DNA of 64,000 nt from Heliocidaris tuberculata (GCA_025618425.1 CM046847.1:16327766-16391765), one strand, 5' to 3'; shown: positions 21,768-33,785, counted from the stretch's first letter. Notes: generated from the letters alone by a model not told the origin. A program made the numbers and translations.

Positions 21768-22672
21768 CACTCTTAAAAAAGTTGGGCAAAAAAATGCCCA
21801 ATTTTTAACCAACACTGGGCAACATACTGTCCACACAACTTTTGGTTAAAATTTGCCCAACTGATGTTGGGCAATCCATTTACTATGTTGTTGGGCAAAT
21901 TAAATTGCCCATCAGTTGGTGACCCATTAGATTTTACCCAACTCTACAATTGCCCAACTGTTGGTTATATTCTCAGTTGGGTAATTATTGCCCAACCAAT
22001 CTTACCCAATAGGATTGCCCAACCCTCTATTAGTTTAGCTGTTTGGTAACAAATATCATGTGGTTGGGCAAATTCAGCTGCCCAATTTATTGTTTCCTTT
22101 TTCCTCCAACCTAGGTAAAAAAAAAAATGAAATCTGCTTGTTACGTCCTTCTGGGTCTTAACCTAATCTATCCTAACCTATCCTATTTTAAGCTTTCCTA
22201 TCGTATATCTTAACCTATCCTATCCTAGTCCTATCCTATCCAGTTAGTGCAAACTTATATATACCCCTTATATTTTTTATGCATTCGGTGACAGTTAGTA
22301 AATCGGGCCACCCCAAACCATACGCTACTAAAAATTCATGAATATTCATATAAGTGTTTTCCCCAATATTGGGTAAAAATATTTACCACAAGTTGGGCAA
22401 AAGCGAATTTCTAACCAACCATCAGACCCAACAAAATTTACCCAACTGGCAAAGGAAATGTGACAAAATTACACAACTACAGGGCAACAAGTACCCAACC
22501 CATAATTACCAAATACTGTTGGTAAATATATGCCCAATATTTAGGTAAAAAGTATTGACCAATATTGGTTACACCACTCGAGTGTCCAGTTGGTTAATAA
22601 TAGCCCAGAATTGGGAATATTTTTAACCAACCAGCAGTTACCCAACTAAATTTACCCAACATTTTAAGAGTG
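21768..22672. mobile_element. TA-flanked MITE with CACTCTTAAAA ends, 905 bp
   Basis: The ends are CACTCTTAAAA and its inverse TTTTAAGAGTG, with TA on both sides (21766-21767, 22673-22674). The interior is filled with short degenerate repeats of GTTGGGCAA and its complement TTGCCCAAC, many on each strand, so it can fold extensively. A (CCTAT)n pentamer tract lies inside at about 22160-22240. No transposase motif is present. Ends of this type (CACTCT(T)AAAAA) recur at 11078-11288. Confidence 0.85.
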
Positions 22673-22674
22673 TA

Positions 22675-23394
22675 TATATTTCCATAAGATGCCATCTATA
22701 AATGAACAACAATAGTACAATTTAACTGAACACACACACACACACACACACGCACACACTTTTTTGTTTTTCAAAATATTTTATTAGAGATTTCATTCAA
22801 ATAGATCATTACATAAAATAAATGTAAATAATTTCAAACAAATACAAATCTTCATTTCGTTTTCATACCATAGCGTTAAATTATTCACAAGACAAGCATG
22901 GAAGAATGTTGGAATGAAATCACTAAGTAAATAATATATTGACAAACACTAACGTACGCCCTATACCCCCTCCCTATGTCCCACAATGTATAATATTCAA
23001 TGTAAATTATCTTTCATTCAAAATATGTTAATGTTCTTTTCTTTTTTGTTATTTTCCTAGTTCATACAAAGATCTCCTTTAAATGAATAAAGGAGTAAAT
23101 AAAAATGTATAATTACGGTATAATTAAATGAAATACAATTCTTCATGTTATATTCATATCATAAATAATAAGATGTGCATTTAACAATTTACCCAAGAGA
23201 AGGGGAAAATGATCATTCATGAAAAGTAACATAATGCATATTTTTATATAAACCGTTCGTCAGTATACCTTGTTACCCCTTTCACTTCTTAACCCCCCCC
23301 CCCCCTTCTCAACATTCACATTCACACTCACTAACATCCAACAAACATACCAAGATTTACACACGCACAACACTAGACACATCATACCTGCTCA
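22675..23394. other. AT-rich sequence up to the assembly gap
   Basis: Contains a (CA)n tract at 22732-22760 and a C13 run near 23293. No coding signal is supported. Confidence 0.4.
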
Positions 23395-23894
23395 NNNNNN
23401 NNNNNNNNNNNNNNNNNNNNNNNNNNNNNNNNNNNNNNNNNNNNNNNNNNNNNNNNNNNNNNNNNNNNNNNNNNNNNNNNNNNNNNNNNNNNNNNNNNNN
23501 NNNNNNNNNNNNNNNNNNNNNNNNNNNNNNNNNNNNNNNNNNNNNNNNNNNNNNNNNNNNNNNNNNNNNNNNNNNNNNNNNNNNNNNNNNNNNNNNNNNN
23601 NNNNNNNNNNNNNNNNNNNNNNNNNNNNNNNNNNNNNNNNNNNNNNNNNNNNNNNNNNNNNNNNNNNNNNNNNNNNNNNNNNNNNNNNNNNNNNNNNNNN
23701 NNNNNNNNNNNNNNNNNNNNNNNNNNNNNNNNNNNNNNNNNNNNNNNNNNNNNNNNNNNNNNNNNNNNNNNNNNNNNNNNNNNNNNNNNNNNNNNNNNNN
23801 NNNNNNNNNNNNNNNNNNNNNNNNNNNNNNNNNNNNNNNNNNNNNNNNNNNNNNNNNNNNNNNNNNNNNNNNNNNNNNNNNNNNNNNNNNNNNN
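23395..23894. other. Assembly gap, 500 N
   Basis: Exactly 500 undetermined bases, the usual placeholder for a gap of unknown length. Open reading frames running through it are artefacts. Confidence 1.
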
Positions 23895-23949
23895 GTAGTA
23901 TAATGTAACACGTTATCTTAAATGGTTGTTTGCTTGTACCTGACAAGTA

Positions 23950-24078
23950 CCCCCCCCCCAAACCCAAAAAAAAAAAAATAAATAAATAAATAAATAAATA
24001 AATAAATATAAAAATTAAAAAAAAATAAATAAAAAAAATAAAAATAAATAAATAACTAAAATAAAATAAAAAATAGGG
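23950..24078. repeat. C run, A run and (AAAT)n microsatellite
   Basis: C9, then A12, then about 90 bp of AAAT-type repeats, close to the gap edge. Confidence 0.9.
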
Positions 24079-24705
24079 TGTGAATGGAGGAGGAGGGCAG
24101 AATTGAATGGATCAGTAGGAGAACTTCATATTTATTTAAAAAAGTCAGGGGATAAATATCAAGCATGATTCCACGTATTACAACTTTACAAGTGACATCT
24201 GGATGACAGTGTTGGGCTACAACAGTGTGATAAGACCCCATGCCCCCCCCCCCCCCTCTCTCGATAAAAATGATAATAATGATCGGCAGGGAAGGGCTGC
24301 CTGGTGAATTCCAGTCAAATTTTCATGATTGCAAGACAATAAATAGAAAGGGGTAGGAAAAATAACGAAATGAAATAGGATGAAAATATGCGGCAGAACT
24401 CCCTCTATCGTAAATGCCCACTGTAAGACATTTGAAATGGTGGGGGATGTCCTTCAGACGCCCCCGAATAAATGACCTAATCCCATTCATTGAGATATGT
24501 CAGCTGAAGAGGTATCAGGATGGGATCTAGTAGAAAGTAGAAGAAATTTACATAATGTATGATGTTCGTATAGTGTATGTCATATGAGTGGCTGCTTATG
24601 CATATTATATTATACCGCCCCTGCACAAAAAAGAAGAGAGAGAGAGAGAGAAAAAAAAGTATTAGCTGTATTAGCAAGAGAAGTAATAAATTGATATTAA
24701 GAAAA

Positions 24706-24990
24706 GCCTTGAGCAGGGGCAACGCGCCCCCGGGGGGGGGAGGCAGGGGACACAGTGCCCCCCACACTTTTTCAAGTACCCCAAAAGTGCCCTTTTTATT
24801 TCTGAAAAATGCCCCCTTTCCCTCCGATAAGTGCCATTTTTTTACTACTAAATGTGCCCCTTTTCCTTTCTAATAAGTGCCCTTTCCCCTTCTCATAAGC
24901 GCCCCTTTTCACCTAAATTATAAGTGCTCCTTTCCGCCTCTGATAAGAGCCCTTTCCTCTTCTTATAAGTGCCCCCTTTTACCTATATTT
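24706..24990. repeat. ATAAGTGCCC-type tandem array with C/G-run edge
   Basis: Begins AGCAGGGGCAACGCGCCC and G8, continues GGGACACAGTGCCCCCC and then about eight units of (T)CTGATAAGTGCCCCTTTT (24790-24985). It is the same unit as at 15355 and in the arms of 18447-19418. A C18 run follows at about 25127. A single-arm relative of the foldback element. Confidence 0.65.
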
Positions 24991-25261
24991 CCAACTTTTT
25001 TCTCTATTTTTTTTTTTAAACAAAAAGAACCATATCTAGCTACGAAGAATCGATGCGGCTTTACAGGTACCCATATTACTACAACTACAATAAGGCAGCG
25101 GAGCTGGAGGCAAAAGGGACGCAATCCCCCCCCCCCCCCCCCCCAGCAAATGACTTCTCATTCCGCTTGCTCGAATGTGCCAATAATTTACACCAAGTAA
25201 GGCAGTATTTTCTGAAAATGTCCCCATAACTCGCTCGCTACGCTCGCTAGCTCTTACAGTA

Positions 25262-25330
25262 TATTCAATTCAATTCAATTTAAAGACATTTATTTCCAAC
25301 TTTTCAATATACAAATTAATAAATGAGCAA
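25262..25330 (-). mobile_element. LINE 3' end with (AATTG)n tail
   Basis: On the minus strand, TTGGAAATAAATGTC runs into TTTAAATTGAATTGAATTG, the layout of the 3' ends of the two long LINEs in this window (TCTGAA and TTTGAA tails). No coding remnant upstream on that strand was recognised. Confidence 0.35.
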
Positions 25331-25660
25331 AATAATGTACATATATTTTGAACAAAAAATATGACAAATATAATGAAATCAAGCAGATTGCATAAAATAT
25401 GTATATCGGTGTAATCGTAAAGAAAAACGACAGGGTTAATGTACAAATTAAAAGATCATTCGACATTCCCCCAATTAAATTTGCTGTTGTCATTTTTATT
25501 ATGCATGTACATCGCTGTAAATAATGTATAACTCAAGGACTTCAGCAATAGAAAAAAAAGTCCGAAAATTTTTGCTCGCTCGCTTCGCTTTCTCGCACAT
25601 GAATCGTTAGACCATTACACACAACTGCGTATCAGGGAAGCTGAAGTAGTGACCAGAGCA

Positions 25661-25782
25661 GCGTTTCATCAAACGGTCATAAGTACAAGTTCGCCGACAT
25701 CCCATTGAAACGCCTGTATCAAAATTAACATGCGTTTCAATGGGATGTCGGCGAACTTGCACTTATGACGGTTTGATGAAAC
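25661..25782. repeat. 122-bp palindrome (hairpin MITE)
   Basis: The arms are about 51 bp and nearly perfect: GCGTTTCATCAAACGGTCAT, AAGTTCGCCGACATCCCATT, GAAACGC, mirrored from about 25732. The loop is about 20 bp. The target duplication is unclear. Confidence 0.8.
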
Positions 25783-27120
25783 GATGCCCAGAACCACAAT
25801 AAAAAGGAAGAAGGTGATCCTTGATAATAACTATACTAATTAGACTGTAGGGTGATACCAATGTCACAAAATGGTCCTTTTTTCGCTTTATGTTCACCCC
25901 TTGTAGGTGCCCCTTTTCCCAAATAAGTGCCCTTTTTTGCTGGTGCCCCCACCTCCACTTTGAAAGACGCTCCGCCACCCCTGGCCTTGATACTAAGACC
26001 CCATATATCAAAAGGAGCCACTGGCTGGCATCAAGTCTTGGGTTGTGCCCTAAGAGTCGCCCCCGTGCTCCACCTACCCCGCCCACCTCCGAGTGAGCTG
26101 AATCTGTGAATTCAATTGGTAGATGCATATACTCAGCAAGGCATTTCAAGTAGTAGGTGGAAAGAAAATGACGGAGTGAGACCAAGTTACGGGGAAATGT
26201 CTGCCCAACGCCCATGAATATGAATTGCACGAAAAAAAGTAGCTAGATTAACCAGAATCGTAATAGTGGAGCAGCATATCGTAATAGCGTCCAAAGATGG
26301 GGGGGGGGGGGGGGGGGGGTAAGGGGCCTTCCGCGGGCGCAGCATACTCCATATAGGCATCCAGTGACCATTCATTATACACGGATTCTAACATTACCGG
26401 TATGTACAACCTGACTTCCTCTAATACTGCACATTTCTTACTGATCCAGTCAATTCCCCCGTCCTATTTTTTTTTTTTTTTTGGGGGGGGCGGTGGGAGT
26501 GGCCATTCTATGGCGTTTGGTAGGCACTTAAAATGACTTGTGGTATAGGAATGTCATAAACAGTGGCTTATCTAGGGAATTATGGTGCCCGGGACAAACT
26601 ATAAAACTACCCCGCCCCCCCCCCCCCCTGATTAAAAAACAAAACAAAACTGATATTAACTTCAAAGACTTTGTGGAAATGAATTTGATGCCGTTATTGG
26701 ATAGAGGGGTCGGGCTACACGCACAGCGGAATGTTAATTCTTGGCCAAACCTGCGCACTCTTTGTCAGAAAATCATGGATGAAAGTGTCACTCTATGAGA
26801 TGTCGAAAGAAGTTTTCCTCACCAACCAGCCTAATTTGAAATATATAAAATAAATTTCGAAGGGCGCAGGAGCGTCACCAGAGCGGGCTGTGACTTTTCA
26901 TTTTCCTTAAATTTCTCTTTGCAAATTTAGAAGATTGAAAATACAAAAGCTCCCTACAGTGCGAAGGGACTTCGATATCTTATTTAAAGGGGTAAAGGCG
27001 AGGGGCAAGTTGCCCCCTTGAATATTCTAGAAATAATAGGAACTTTCAGTGAAGTGAGGAAATTATGTCATTATAGTGAATAATCATCCAGTTAGTCTTT
27101 TAAAAGTTTGGATAAGCTAT
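25783..27120. other. Decayed repeat fragments, no gene
   Basis: Contains GTGCCC-type array pieces (25905-25950), a G22 run (26299-26320), a hAT-like end CAGTGGCTTATCTAGG near 26561 and a C14 run near 26615. No pair of ends could be matched and no ORF is convincing. Confidence 0.4.
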
Positions 27121-27127
27121 AGTTATG

Positions 27128-27294
27128 CAGGGGCCGCGAAGCATTTTTGAAAGTGGGGGGGGGGGGCTGATTTGATTTCACTTGAATAATGACAATCTCG
27201 CACCTTTTTTCGGGGAATTCATGAAACAAGTCTACTCAAAAAAGTGTGGGGGCTGCAGACCCCCAGCCCCCCCCCCCCCGTTCCGTGGGCCATG
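27128..27294. mobile_element. Short GGGGCCGCG-ended element (sister of 13347-13517)
   Basis: CAGGGGCCGCGAAGC at the left, GTGGGCCATG at the right, with TTTTGAAAGTGGG, CTGATTTGATTTCACT, AAAGTGTGGGGGCTGCAG in the same order as the 13-kb copy. GTTATG occurs at both edges (27122-27127, 27294-27299), a possible partial target duplication. Confidence 0.6.
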
Positions 27295-27488
27295 TTATGG
27301 GATACACTCCTCCAACACAACTCGCCACTCCTGTGCTCCACTTCATTGCAACGGAAGCCCACAAGGGCCCCCTCCGGGTCAGTTTTCTTTCCAAACTAGT
27401 AAAATTCGTGCATTATTTACCTCTCTTGGGTTATAACAAATTACATTGTAAAGTGCAATGAAGTATTCACGGAATACACTATATAACT

Positions 27489-27541
27489 GAAACATAATTC
27501 TATTCTTATAATTGTTATTTTCATTATTATTATTATCATTA

Positions 27542-27581
<40 letters not shown>

Positions 27582-27592
27582 CATCATCATAA
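27489..27592. repeat. ATT-type microsatellite
   Basis: About 100 bp of TTA and ATT trinucleotides with a few CAT units. Confidence 0.9.
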
Positions 27593-27639
27593 TTTCTAAT
27601 CTCAAAAAATTCGTGGGAGGTGAGAGATGAATCTAAGAC

Positions 27640-28900
27640 AAGGACAATTACCCCCGCCGGAAAGTTACCCCCTAGCGCATTTAGCCCTAGGTATCCCAAC
27701 GACAGCCTCCCTCCTCTCCACCCCCTCCCCTCCCAAGGGGGCTGGGGGCACAATACCCCCACATTTTCAAGTAGATTCTTCTTTTATTGCCCCCCCCCTC
27801 CATGACAATAAATTTTGCTGTATCGCGATAAAAAAAATTTAGTGCTCTAAAATAAAGAGGCAAAATTTCACCACACCAAAACCAAAATTTTCTCACAAAT
27901 CATGGTCCCCACGCTCCGTTACATAATATACTGGTGATGAAACAGCACTGGAAACAGTGCCTATGTTGATAGAATCCCGGTGGCGTAAAAGGGAGGGGGC
28001 AGAAGTTTAACTCTATCAGTTAGTGGGCTACAAAATAGTTTTGCCCCCTCCCCAAACACACACAAAACCATAATTTTGCAGTATGGCAACATTGAAAAAA
28101 TACTTAATTTTTTTCAATATATGAAGTACTTATCATCGCGTACTATAGAAACTCAATCTACTTGCGAGACCACGATTTTGTGGGACAGAGGCTCGATCTC
28201 TTCTATATAAAAAGGGGTAGGGGAGAAGAAGGATCGATGCTGATGATGATTTAAACATCAATTGAGTGAACATAATATGTACATTACCATGGCGGCGGAA
28301 CCGGGGTTCGGCAAGGGGCTCGATGGGCCCTCTGCCGATTTCCGAAATCAAGAAAAGTGTCCTTGCTTTGACAAAAGAAAATCTCCTGAGTGAACAAATG
28401 CCCCTCCTGTCAATTGCCAATCCTGTGATAAAATTGTCCTTTATTTATCTGATTTAGACTGTTGCACTGAGAAAATGATCTCTCTAAATTTATAACATAA
28501 TAATTATAATTATAATTATAATTTGAGTGTGTTCTTGTTCCATCCCAGCAACAGTCACATCCCCGCCCCCGCCCCCTCCCTGTATAACGTACGAACGTTC
28601 AGTCTTTAAAAAACATAATTGTTTTATCGAATACATTGAATTTATCAACAGTCTTTTCACTAACGCCTTTGCGACTAGAATATCCATTAGGCCTGTGTGA
28701 CATTGACAGCCGATACACCCCCGGCCTTAGTATAGGCCCTATCATGATGACGAAATTTAGTGGAATCTAGCTCTGCCTCCACATGGATTACAAATCTTCT
28801 ATGCTTTTTCAAAGTTCAAGTATAATGCCAAGGAGTGTAACAACCCATGAAGAAGATTTTTTTCTTTGTTATAAGAAAACAAACCGTTTGTTATTTTACA
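27640..28900. other. Repeat fragments and non-coding sequence
   Basis: Starts with GGACAATTACCCCC-type fragments related to 18229-18410. The rest, including ORFs on both strands near 28133-28457, shows no recognisable product. Confidence 0.4.
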
Positions 28901-28903
28901 CTA

Positions 28904-28992
28904 GTTTTTTTTTTTTTTTTTTTTTTTTTTTTCTTCTTCTTCTTCTTCTTCTTCTTCTTCTTCTTTTTTTTTTTTGGAGGGGGAGGGGGTTC
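28904..28992. repeat. T run and (CTT)n tract with G-rich edge
   Basis: T28, then about 30 bp of CTT, then T11 and a GGAGGGGGAGGGGG block. The purine/pyrimidine asymmetry makes triplex formation plausible. Confidence 0.9.
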
Positions 28993-29467
28993 ACATTTTT
29001 TCGCTGGGGAAGGGGGGGGGGGAGGAGGACGAGTATGTCTCGTTTCAATGGTTATAGCAGATAACTCCTTGGTTATAGCATGGGAATGTATTAATGTAAC
29101 TAAGATTCCCTGGTTATAGAAATTAAGGATAGGCAAGCCATCTCCCCATTCATGTATTAGTACCCCTTATGCACTGGATATCAGCTGGTTAACCCTTCGG
29201 TAAACAGGCGGCCTTCCAGTGGTCATGACGAGTCCACAAGAGGTCATGACCCTTAATTGCACAACAGATGGAGGATAAGAGCGTGAATAGTGTCCATGTA
29301 GTAGAAGTTTGTATACTTTGCATGCACTATATAGCTTTGACTCTATATAGTAAACATGAGCTGTACATGTGGGGAGTTCTCACTTGTTTTTCTTTCCTCC
29401 GCTCATTACATGGTATTTATGGATAAACTTTATACATTAATTTCATCATGACAAATTTTTGTGACAA

Positions 29468-29506
29468 TAATAAAAACAATAAACAATAATAATAATAATA
29501 ATAATG

Positions 29507-29538
<32 letters not shown>

Positions 29539-29645
29539 TATAATAATAATAATGATAATAATAATGACAATGAAGATGATAATTATGATAGTAATAACAA
29601 CAATCATAATAATAAAATAAAAATGAGTAGTAGTAGTAGTAATGA
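29468..29645. repeat. AAT-type microsatellite
   Basis: About 175 bp of AAT and AGT trinucleotides. Confidence 0.9.
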
Positions 29646-29859
29646 CAATAATAAACCAACTCTGCACGGTTTATACTTTACTTTGATTTTTGTTAGTTTG
29701 CTAAAAAGAGTGTAGGCCTACTACTACTACTCTAAAAATTTATAGGACGAATTAATAATCAGTCACCAACAGAAATATATTGAACACCCTGAGCCCCTGC
29801 CAAGCCCTATACTTCCCTTATTGAACAATATTATTAACGTACATGATTTGCTTTATTGA

Positions 29860-29893
<34 letters not shown>
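29860..29893. repeat. Poly(A) run
   Basis: A run of about 34 bases after TTTATTGAC. No retroposed body was recognised to its left. Confidence 0.9.
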
Positions 29894-29896
<3 letters not shown>

Positions 29897-29917
29897 TGGA
29901 AATAGACTAACTCTTAG

Positions 29918-30280
29918 CTGACGTCACGTAACGACCAGAGCACACGTAATTGTATAGATGTCACGTAATGACTAGTCAAGGTACACGTTACCTAAATGAC
30001 AAAGCACACGTTACATTAACTGACGCTTCTGAACCCTTTGGCCACCTATGGCCGGAGGGGTCAGTAACGTCTGTAAAAGTAAAGTACACGTACCCTTAAA
30101 CACACGTGACGTGATGACCAAAAACAGTACGCGTACTGAATACTGGCTTCTGATTGGTCAATATAGGTACGTGTATCGAAAATCAAGTACGCGTGGTGAG
30201 TAGACGTAAGTAGACCCCGATGGCTTGCCATATATCGAGGGTTGCCAGTAGGCCTATATAAACAACGGCCACTGTAGTAA

Positions 30281-30290
<10 letters not shown>
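29918..30290 (+). promoter_or_regulatory. Candidate promoter: ACGT cluster, CCAAT box, TATA box, CT initiator region
   Basis: About twelve ACGT tetramers lie between 29921 and 30207, including TGACGTCA-like (29920) and CACGTGACGTGATGAC (30103-30118), where one or two would be expected by chance. An inverted CCAAT box (TGATTGGTCA) is at 30151-30160 and a TATATAAA box at 30255-30262. A (CT)n tract starts about 25 bp downstream, where a start site would be expected. bZIP or E-box binding factors could use such sites. No coding exon was recognised just downstream, so the target is unknown. Confidence 0.35.

Positions 30291-30321
<31 letters not shown>
30285..30321. repeat. (CT)n microsatellite
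   Basis: Pure CT repeat of about 36 bp immediately downstream of the TATA-like box at 30255. Confidence 0.95.
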
Positions 30322-30322
<1 letters not shown>

Positions 30323-30384
30323 AACGTTGGACAGGAAGGGATCGGTCGTGAGGTCTTTGAAATCGGCAGTTTTTAGGTTAAAAT

Positions 30385-30600
30385 TTCAGGGCTGTCAACT
30401 TTTGGGAACTGCTTGGAGGGAGATTTTGCATTTCCCCCCTCATTTGCCCTCCAAATGCCGCTCAATGGGGGTAATGGTCACTTTCGAGAACTGCTTGGAG
30501 GGAGATTTTTTTTCTCTCTCTCATGCTTGGAGGGAGATTTTGTTTTTTCTCTTACCTGCCCTCCAAATATTGCGAGTGGGGGGGGGGGGGGGGCTAGAAA
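30385..30600. repeat. AGGGCTGTCAAC repeat with GCTTGGAGGGAGATTTT units
   Basis: Starts TTTCAGGGCTGTCAAC and repeats GAACTGCTTGGAGGGAGATT three times (about 30410, 30490, 30525), ending in a G14 run. The inverted counterpart, with CTCCCTCCAAATGCGGGAGG and TTGACAGCCCTGAAATTT, ends at about 39115, after a run of GGCGGGAG units from 38950. Probably ends of a hAT-like family. Confidence 0.5.
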
Positions 30601-30724
30601 ATTACATAGGAACAGTTTTATCATGTTGGGTAACATGTTCCCTAATCCCTATGCATATGAGATGTTCAGTTGGATACAACTGCTCTGAAGAGATTAGTAA
30701 AGAGATTAGTCTTAGATGAGATGT

Positions 30725-32930
30725 CATAATGGCTGACCTGCTAGGGGGGGGGGCATTAATTTGTCATTCACCGACAAATGAAGAGCCATTCATGATATTG
30801 ATTCGCTGTGAAGCATGGTTGCCATGGTAATAGTGAATGGGAAATTGTCAGGGATGACAAGTTAAATTTTTTTTTTAAGGAACTTGAAAAGTCATGAAAT
30901 AAAACATTCTTACACTGTAAACTTGATAGGATCATAAAATTTATTTCTACACAGAAAACAGCAATAGCATGTAGCATTGTAGCTATATAACTAATAATTT
31001 TTGGTATGAATTTCATGTGTTCCATGTACCTAGCATCATAGAAAATCATAGTTAATCAGTTCAATACGGACCCTCCGTTTGAAATATCTGTAACCGTTGA
31101 TTTAAACTACAATATTAATTTTATTATCTGTTACAATTTGCTTTCCATATTTCTCTGTTTACATCTGGTTTGTTTACATTGAAAATCATGACCTCATATT
31201 GCATTCCATTCTCTCATTCCATTTCACCTCAGACATGCCTCCTTTTTCCATTCCACCTCCACTCCACATGCTTCTATTGTTATGTTCTAGTCCATATTCA
31301 AAATCATCTCATGGTCATCCTATGCTTTTATTGGTTCATCTTCTACCTGGGTCTATTTTGTTGGTTCTTCCATTTTACTTTTTTTTTTATTGGTTAATTT
31401 GATTAATGATGTCATTTAGATTTATCTGCTGAAGCTAGATATATGTTACCATTAAATTAGTGCAACTCTGGATCTCATCTATTGAAGACCTGTTTGTTTG
31501 TTGTTGTTTTTTTGTCCTCCAATTTTTTTAAGTCTGTTAAGAAGAGCATTATCAAGTTAAGTTGATTGAAACAAGAAAGTACAGAGCAGAGATAGAGTTA
31601 AAAGAGTTAATCTTATAATTTTTGGAATGTTACATATCCAATAATCTGTTTAAGTACAAGTTATTAAAAACTTCAATACATGACAAGAAATTGAAATTCT
31701 CACATTTTCAACTTCAAGGTATAACATTTAGCTCCGAATTGAAAGCAAGGGCAGATGAAAAATATGTACTTTTGGACTGCATTCAATTTCCTACTAGTTT
31801 GAAGGGTGTCTATCATCCTAGAAACATGAAGCATTAATGTGTTGTTTAATCAGTGTTTCAGTAACAACTAATTGTATTGTTGAATCACATGTTTGTACAC
31901 TAGACTCATAGGGCGGAATTCACAAAAGAGGTTTAAACCGGCAGGGGGTTTAAACCGGGAGGGGGTTTGGTTTAAACCATGGACTACGCAGATTTTGTGC
32001 AAATAGCGCTTAATTCAGCGCGTATACACTGAGGAAGGTCCATAGACAAATTAAATAGGGAAGATCCAATATAAATGCGTGCTTTTGGCAAAGGCCGTTA
32101 AATTTACGCTTGTTTCCATGGTGTTAGACCATGGTTTATGTAAATTAATTGAAATACACCGTGGGCTTATATGACGTCACAAACTTAAAACTTTAAATAT
32201 TCATAACTCCGTTATTCTTTAGTTTTGGTAAATCTGAATAGCATTTGTTGTCAAAGTCTGAATTAATTTCCAGGTAAAATGAAAGATTATATCATAAAAC
32301 ATGCATTGTGTAAAAGAAGCAATCTAAAAACCGATGCACATCGGTACAGTTTGTAATTAAAATGTCTAAAGTTAAAAATTCCCCCGAAAATTTTTTCTTT
32401 TTGGTATAAAACCACTTTACATGCATGGAATTGTAAGAAAATCTGTTCAGGCTATTAAGTTACAGCAGAGTAACTGTGCTCAAGTGCATTGCTGACACGT
32501 GTGATTCGCACTGTATTAGGTCTAGTCTAGACTAGTAGACTAGACTCTATATGGCATAGCCCCCCCCCCCCCTTTTCTTTGTCTCTGTTCAAAATTGGAA
32601 TGTCCCGATTTTACTGTTCTAAAAAAAAAAAACTATTAAAAAAAAAAAAAACGGGACAGTTGGCAAGTATCTAACAGCAAACTTAAACTTGAATTGAAGT
32701 TGAACTTCAATTTCAAGTCAACCGGCGCGCCCGTACACTAACGTTAGCTCGTTAAGCTAACTTTGTGAGGGTTGTGAACTCAATGACAAAGGACTCAAAA
32801 TCACTCAGAAAATGCATTGTAGCAACAACGGACAACATGTCACTGTGATTGTACACGATTCTATTCTAAGTAAGACCAAGCTAATTAAGTCTACTTTATT
32901 TCAATGAAAATTAGGAAAGTCCAAGTTAGA
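30725..32930. other. Mostly unique non-coding sequence
   Basis: An acceptor-like TTCAACTTCAAG ending near 31719 is followed by about 38 open codons ending at 31837 (residues ELKARADEKYVLLDC), a weak terminal-exon candidate with no nearby AATAAA. A GTTTAAACC-rich block (31935-31980) and a C12 run near 32560 are also present. Confidence 0.3.
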
Positions 32931-32939
32931 TTTACGTAT

Positions 32940-33770
32940 AGTCAAGGATGGTATTTCCGAACAGATTGTATTACCGAACGTGTACAGTTAAGCGCCTAAA
33001 ATGGGTTTTCATACGCGTGGGATTACGCGTATGAAAACCACACTATTGAAACAAAGGTTGTGTCTTTTTTCCCATAGGTTTTACACGTTCGGAAATACAG
33101 TACCTTTTTCAAGGGACCAAAACGCTGCGTCGTTGGGAAGGGGCCCGGGGGGGGGGGGGGGGGGGTACTCACGTATATTGGGTATACGGGGATGTGCCGC
33201 TGGGAAGGGTGACTTTTTGAAGAAAGATCCTTAGACATGGGTCCCCTTTTCATTAAAAAGATCCTTAGACATGGGTCCCATTTCCCCCAAAAAAATCCTT
33301 AGACATGGGTCTCTTATCCCGGCTCTTATCATTTGTTTCATTCCTCTCTTTTCTCCCTCATTTGTCCGGGAAATCCTTAGACATGGGTCCATTTTTCACA
33401 AAAAATCCTTAGACATGGGTGCCTATTTACAGCAAAAGGACCCTTGGATGTGGGTATGGGTCTGGAGTTCTCAGCCGCACACCCCCGTCCGATTATAATC
33501 TGAGTACCCCCCCCCCCCCCCCCCGGGGGAAGGGGTTCACTCGGAAGGGAATATCGTATTAAATCTACGTTGTCTTTTTAAAATTCCATCAACTTCTTTT
33601 TCTGTAGGACTTTGAGCATTCATTATGTAAGTTTGACAGATATTCGTTTGATATTTTATTTGCTATCGTTGATTTTCTGAAAAGTGTTCGGACACTGGAT
33701 CCACCACCATACCTGCCTTTGACTTTGAGCCATCTTGAAACATTCTTGATTTTGAATCTTGGCGATTGCA
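32940..33770 (-). repeat. Family B repeat copy 1 (minus), interrupted at 33144-33527
   Basis: Relative to the copies at 57935, 59742 and 61924 it is inverted: AGTCAAGGATGG..., GTTAAGCGCCTAAAATGG, the hairpin CATACGCGTGGGATTACGCG, TTTTTCAAGGGACC, then after the insertion TTCACTCGGAAGGGAATA and GATTTTCTGAAAAGTG, ending CACTGGATCCACCAC. Confidence 0.9.
33144..33527. mobile_element. CCCGGGGG-ended element with internal tandem array, inserted in family B
   Basis: The left end is CCCGGGGG plus a G run and TACTC; the right end is the inverse, GAGTA plus a C run and CCCCCGGG. It is flanked by GGAAGGGG at 33136-33143 and 33528-33535, while the uninterrupted family B copies (for example 58110 and 59905, inverted) have it once, so the 8-bp target duplication is proven within the window. 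Inside, a unit like ATCCTTAGACATGGGTCC is repeated about six times (33226-33455). There is no coding capacity. 384 bp. Confidence 0.9.
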
Positions 33771-33785
33771 CGTTCAACATGTATT

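Noticed and set aside
23270..23967. Long open frames across the 500-N gap.
   Set aside because: They consist of undetermined residues.
29417..29715. Asn-, Ile- and Tyr-rich ORFs here and at other AAT/ATT tracts (190, 903, 27489).
   Set aside because: Low-complexity readings of trinucleotide repeats on both strands.
33226..33455. Regularly spaced repeats in the 33-kb element looked at first like a CRISPR array.
   Set aside because: Units are degenerate, spacing is uneven, the array lies in a transposon with a target duplication, and the DNA is eukaryotic.
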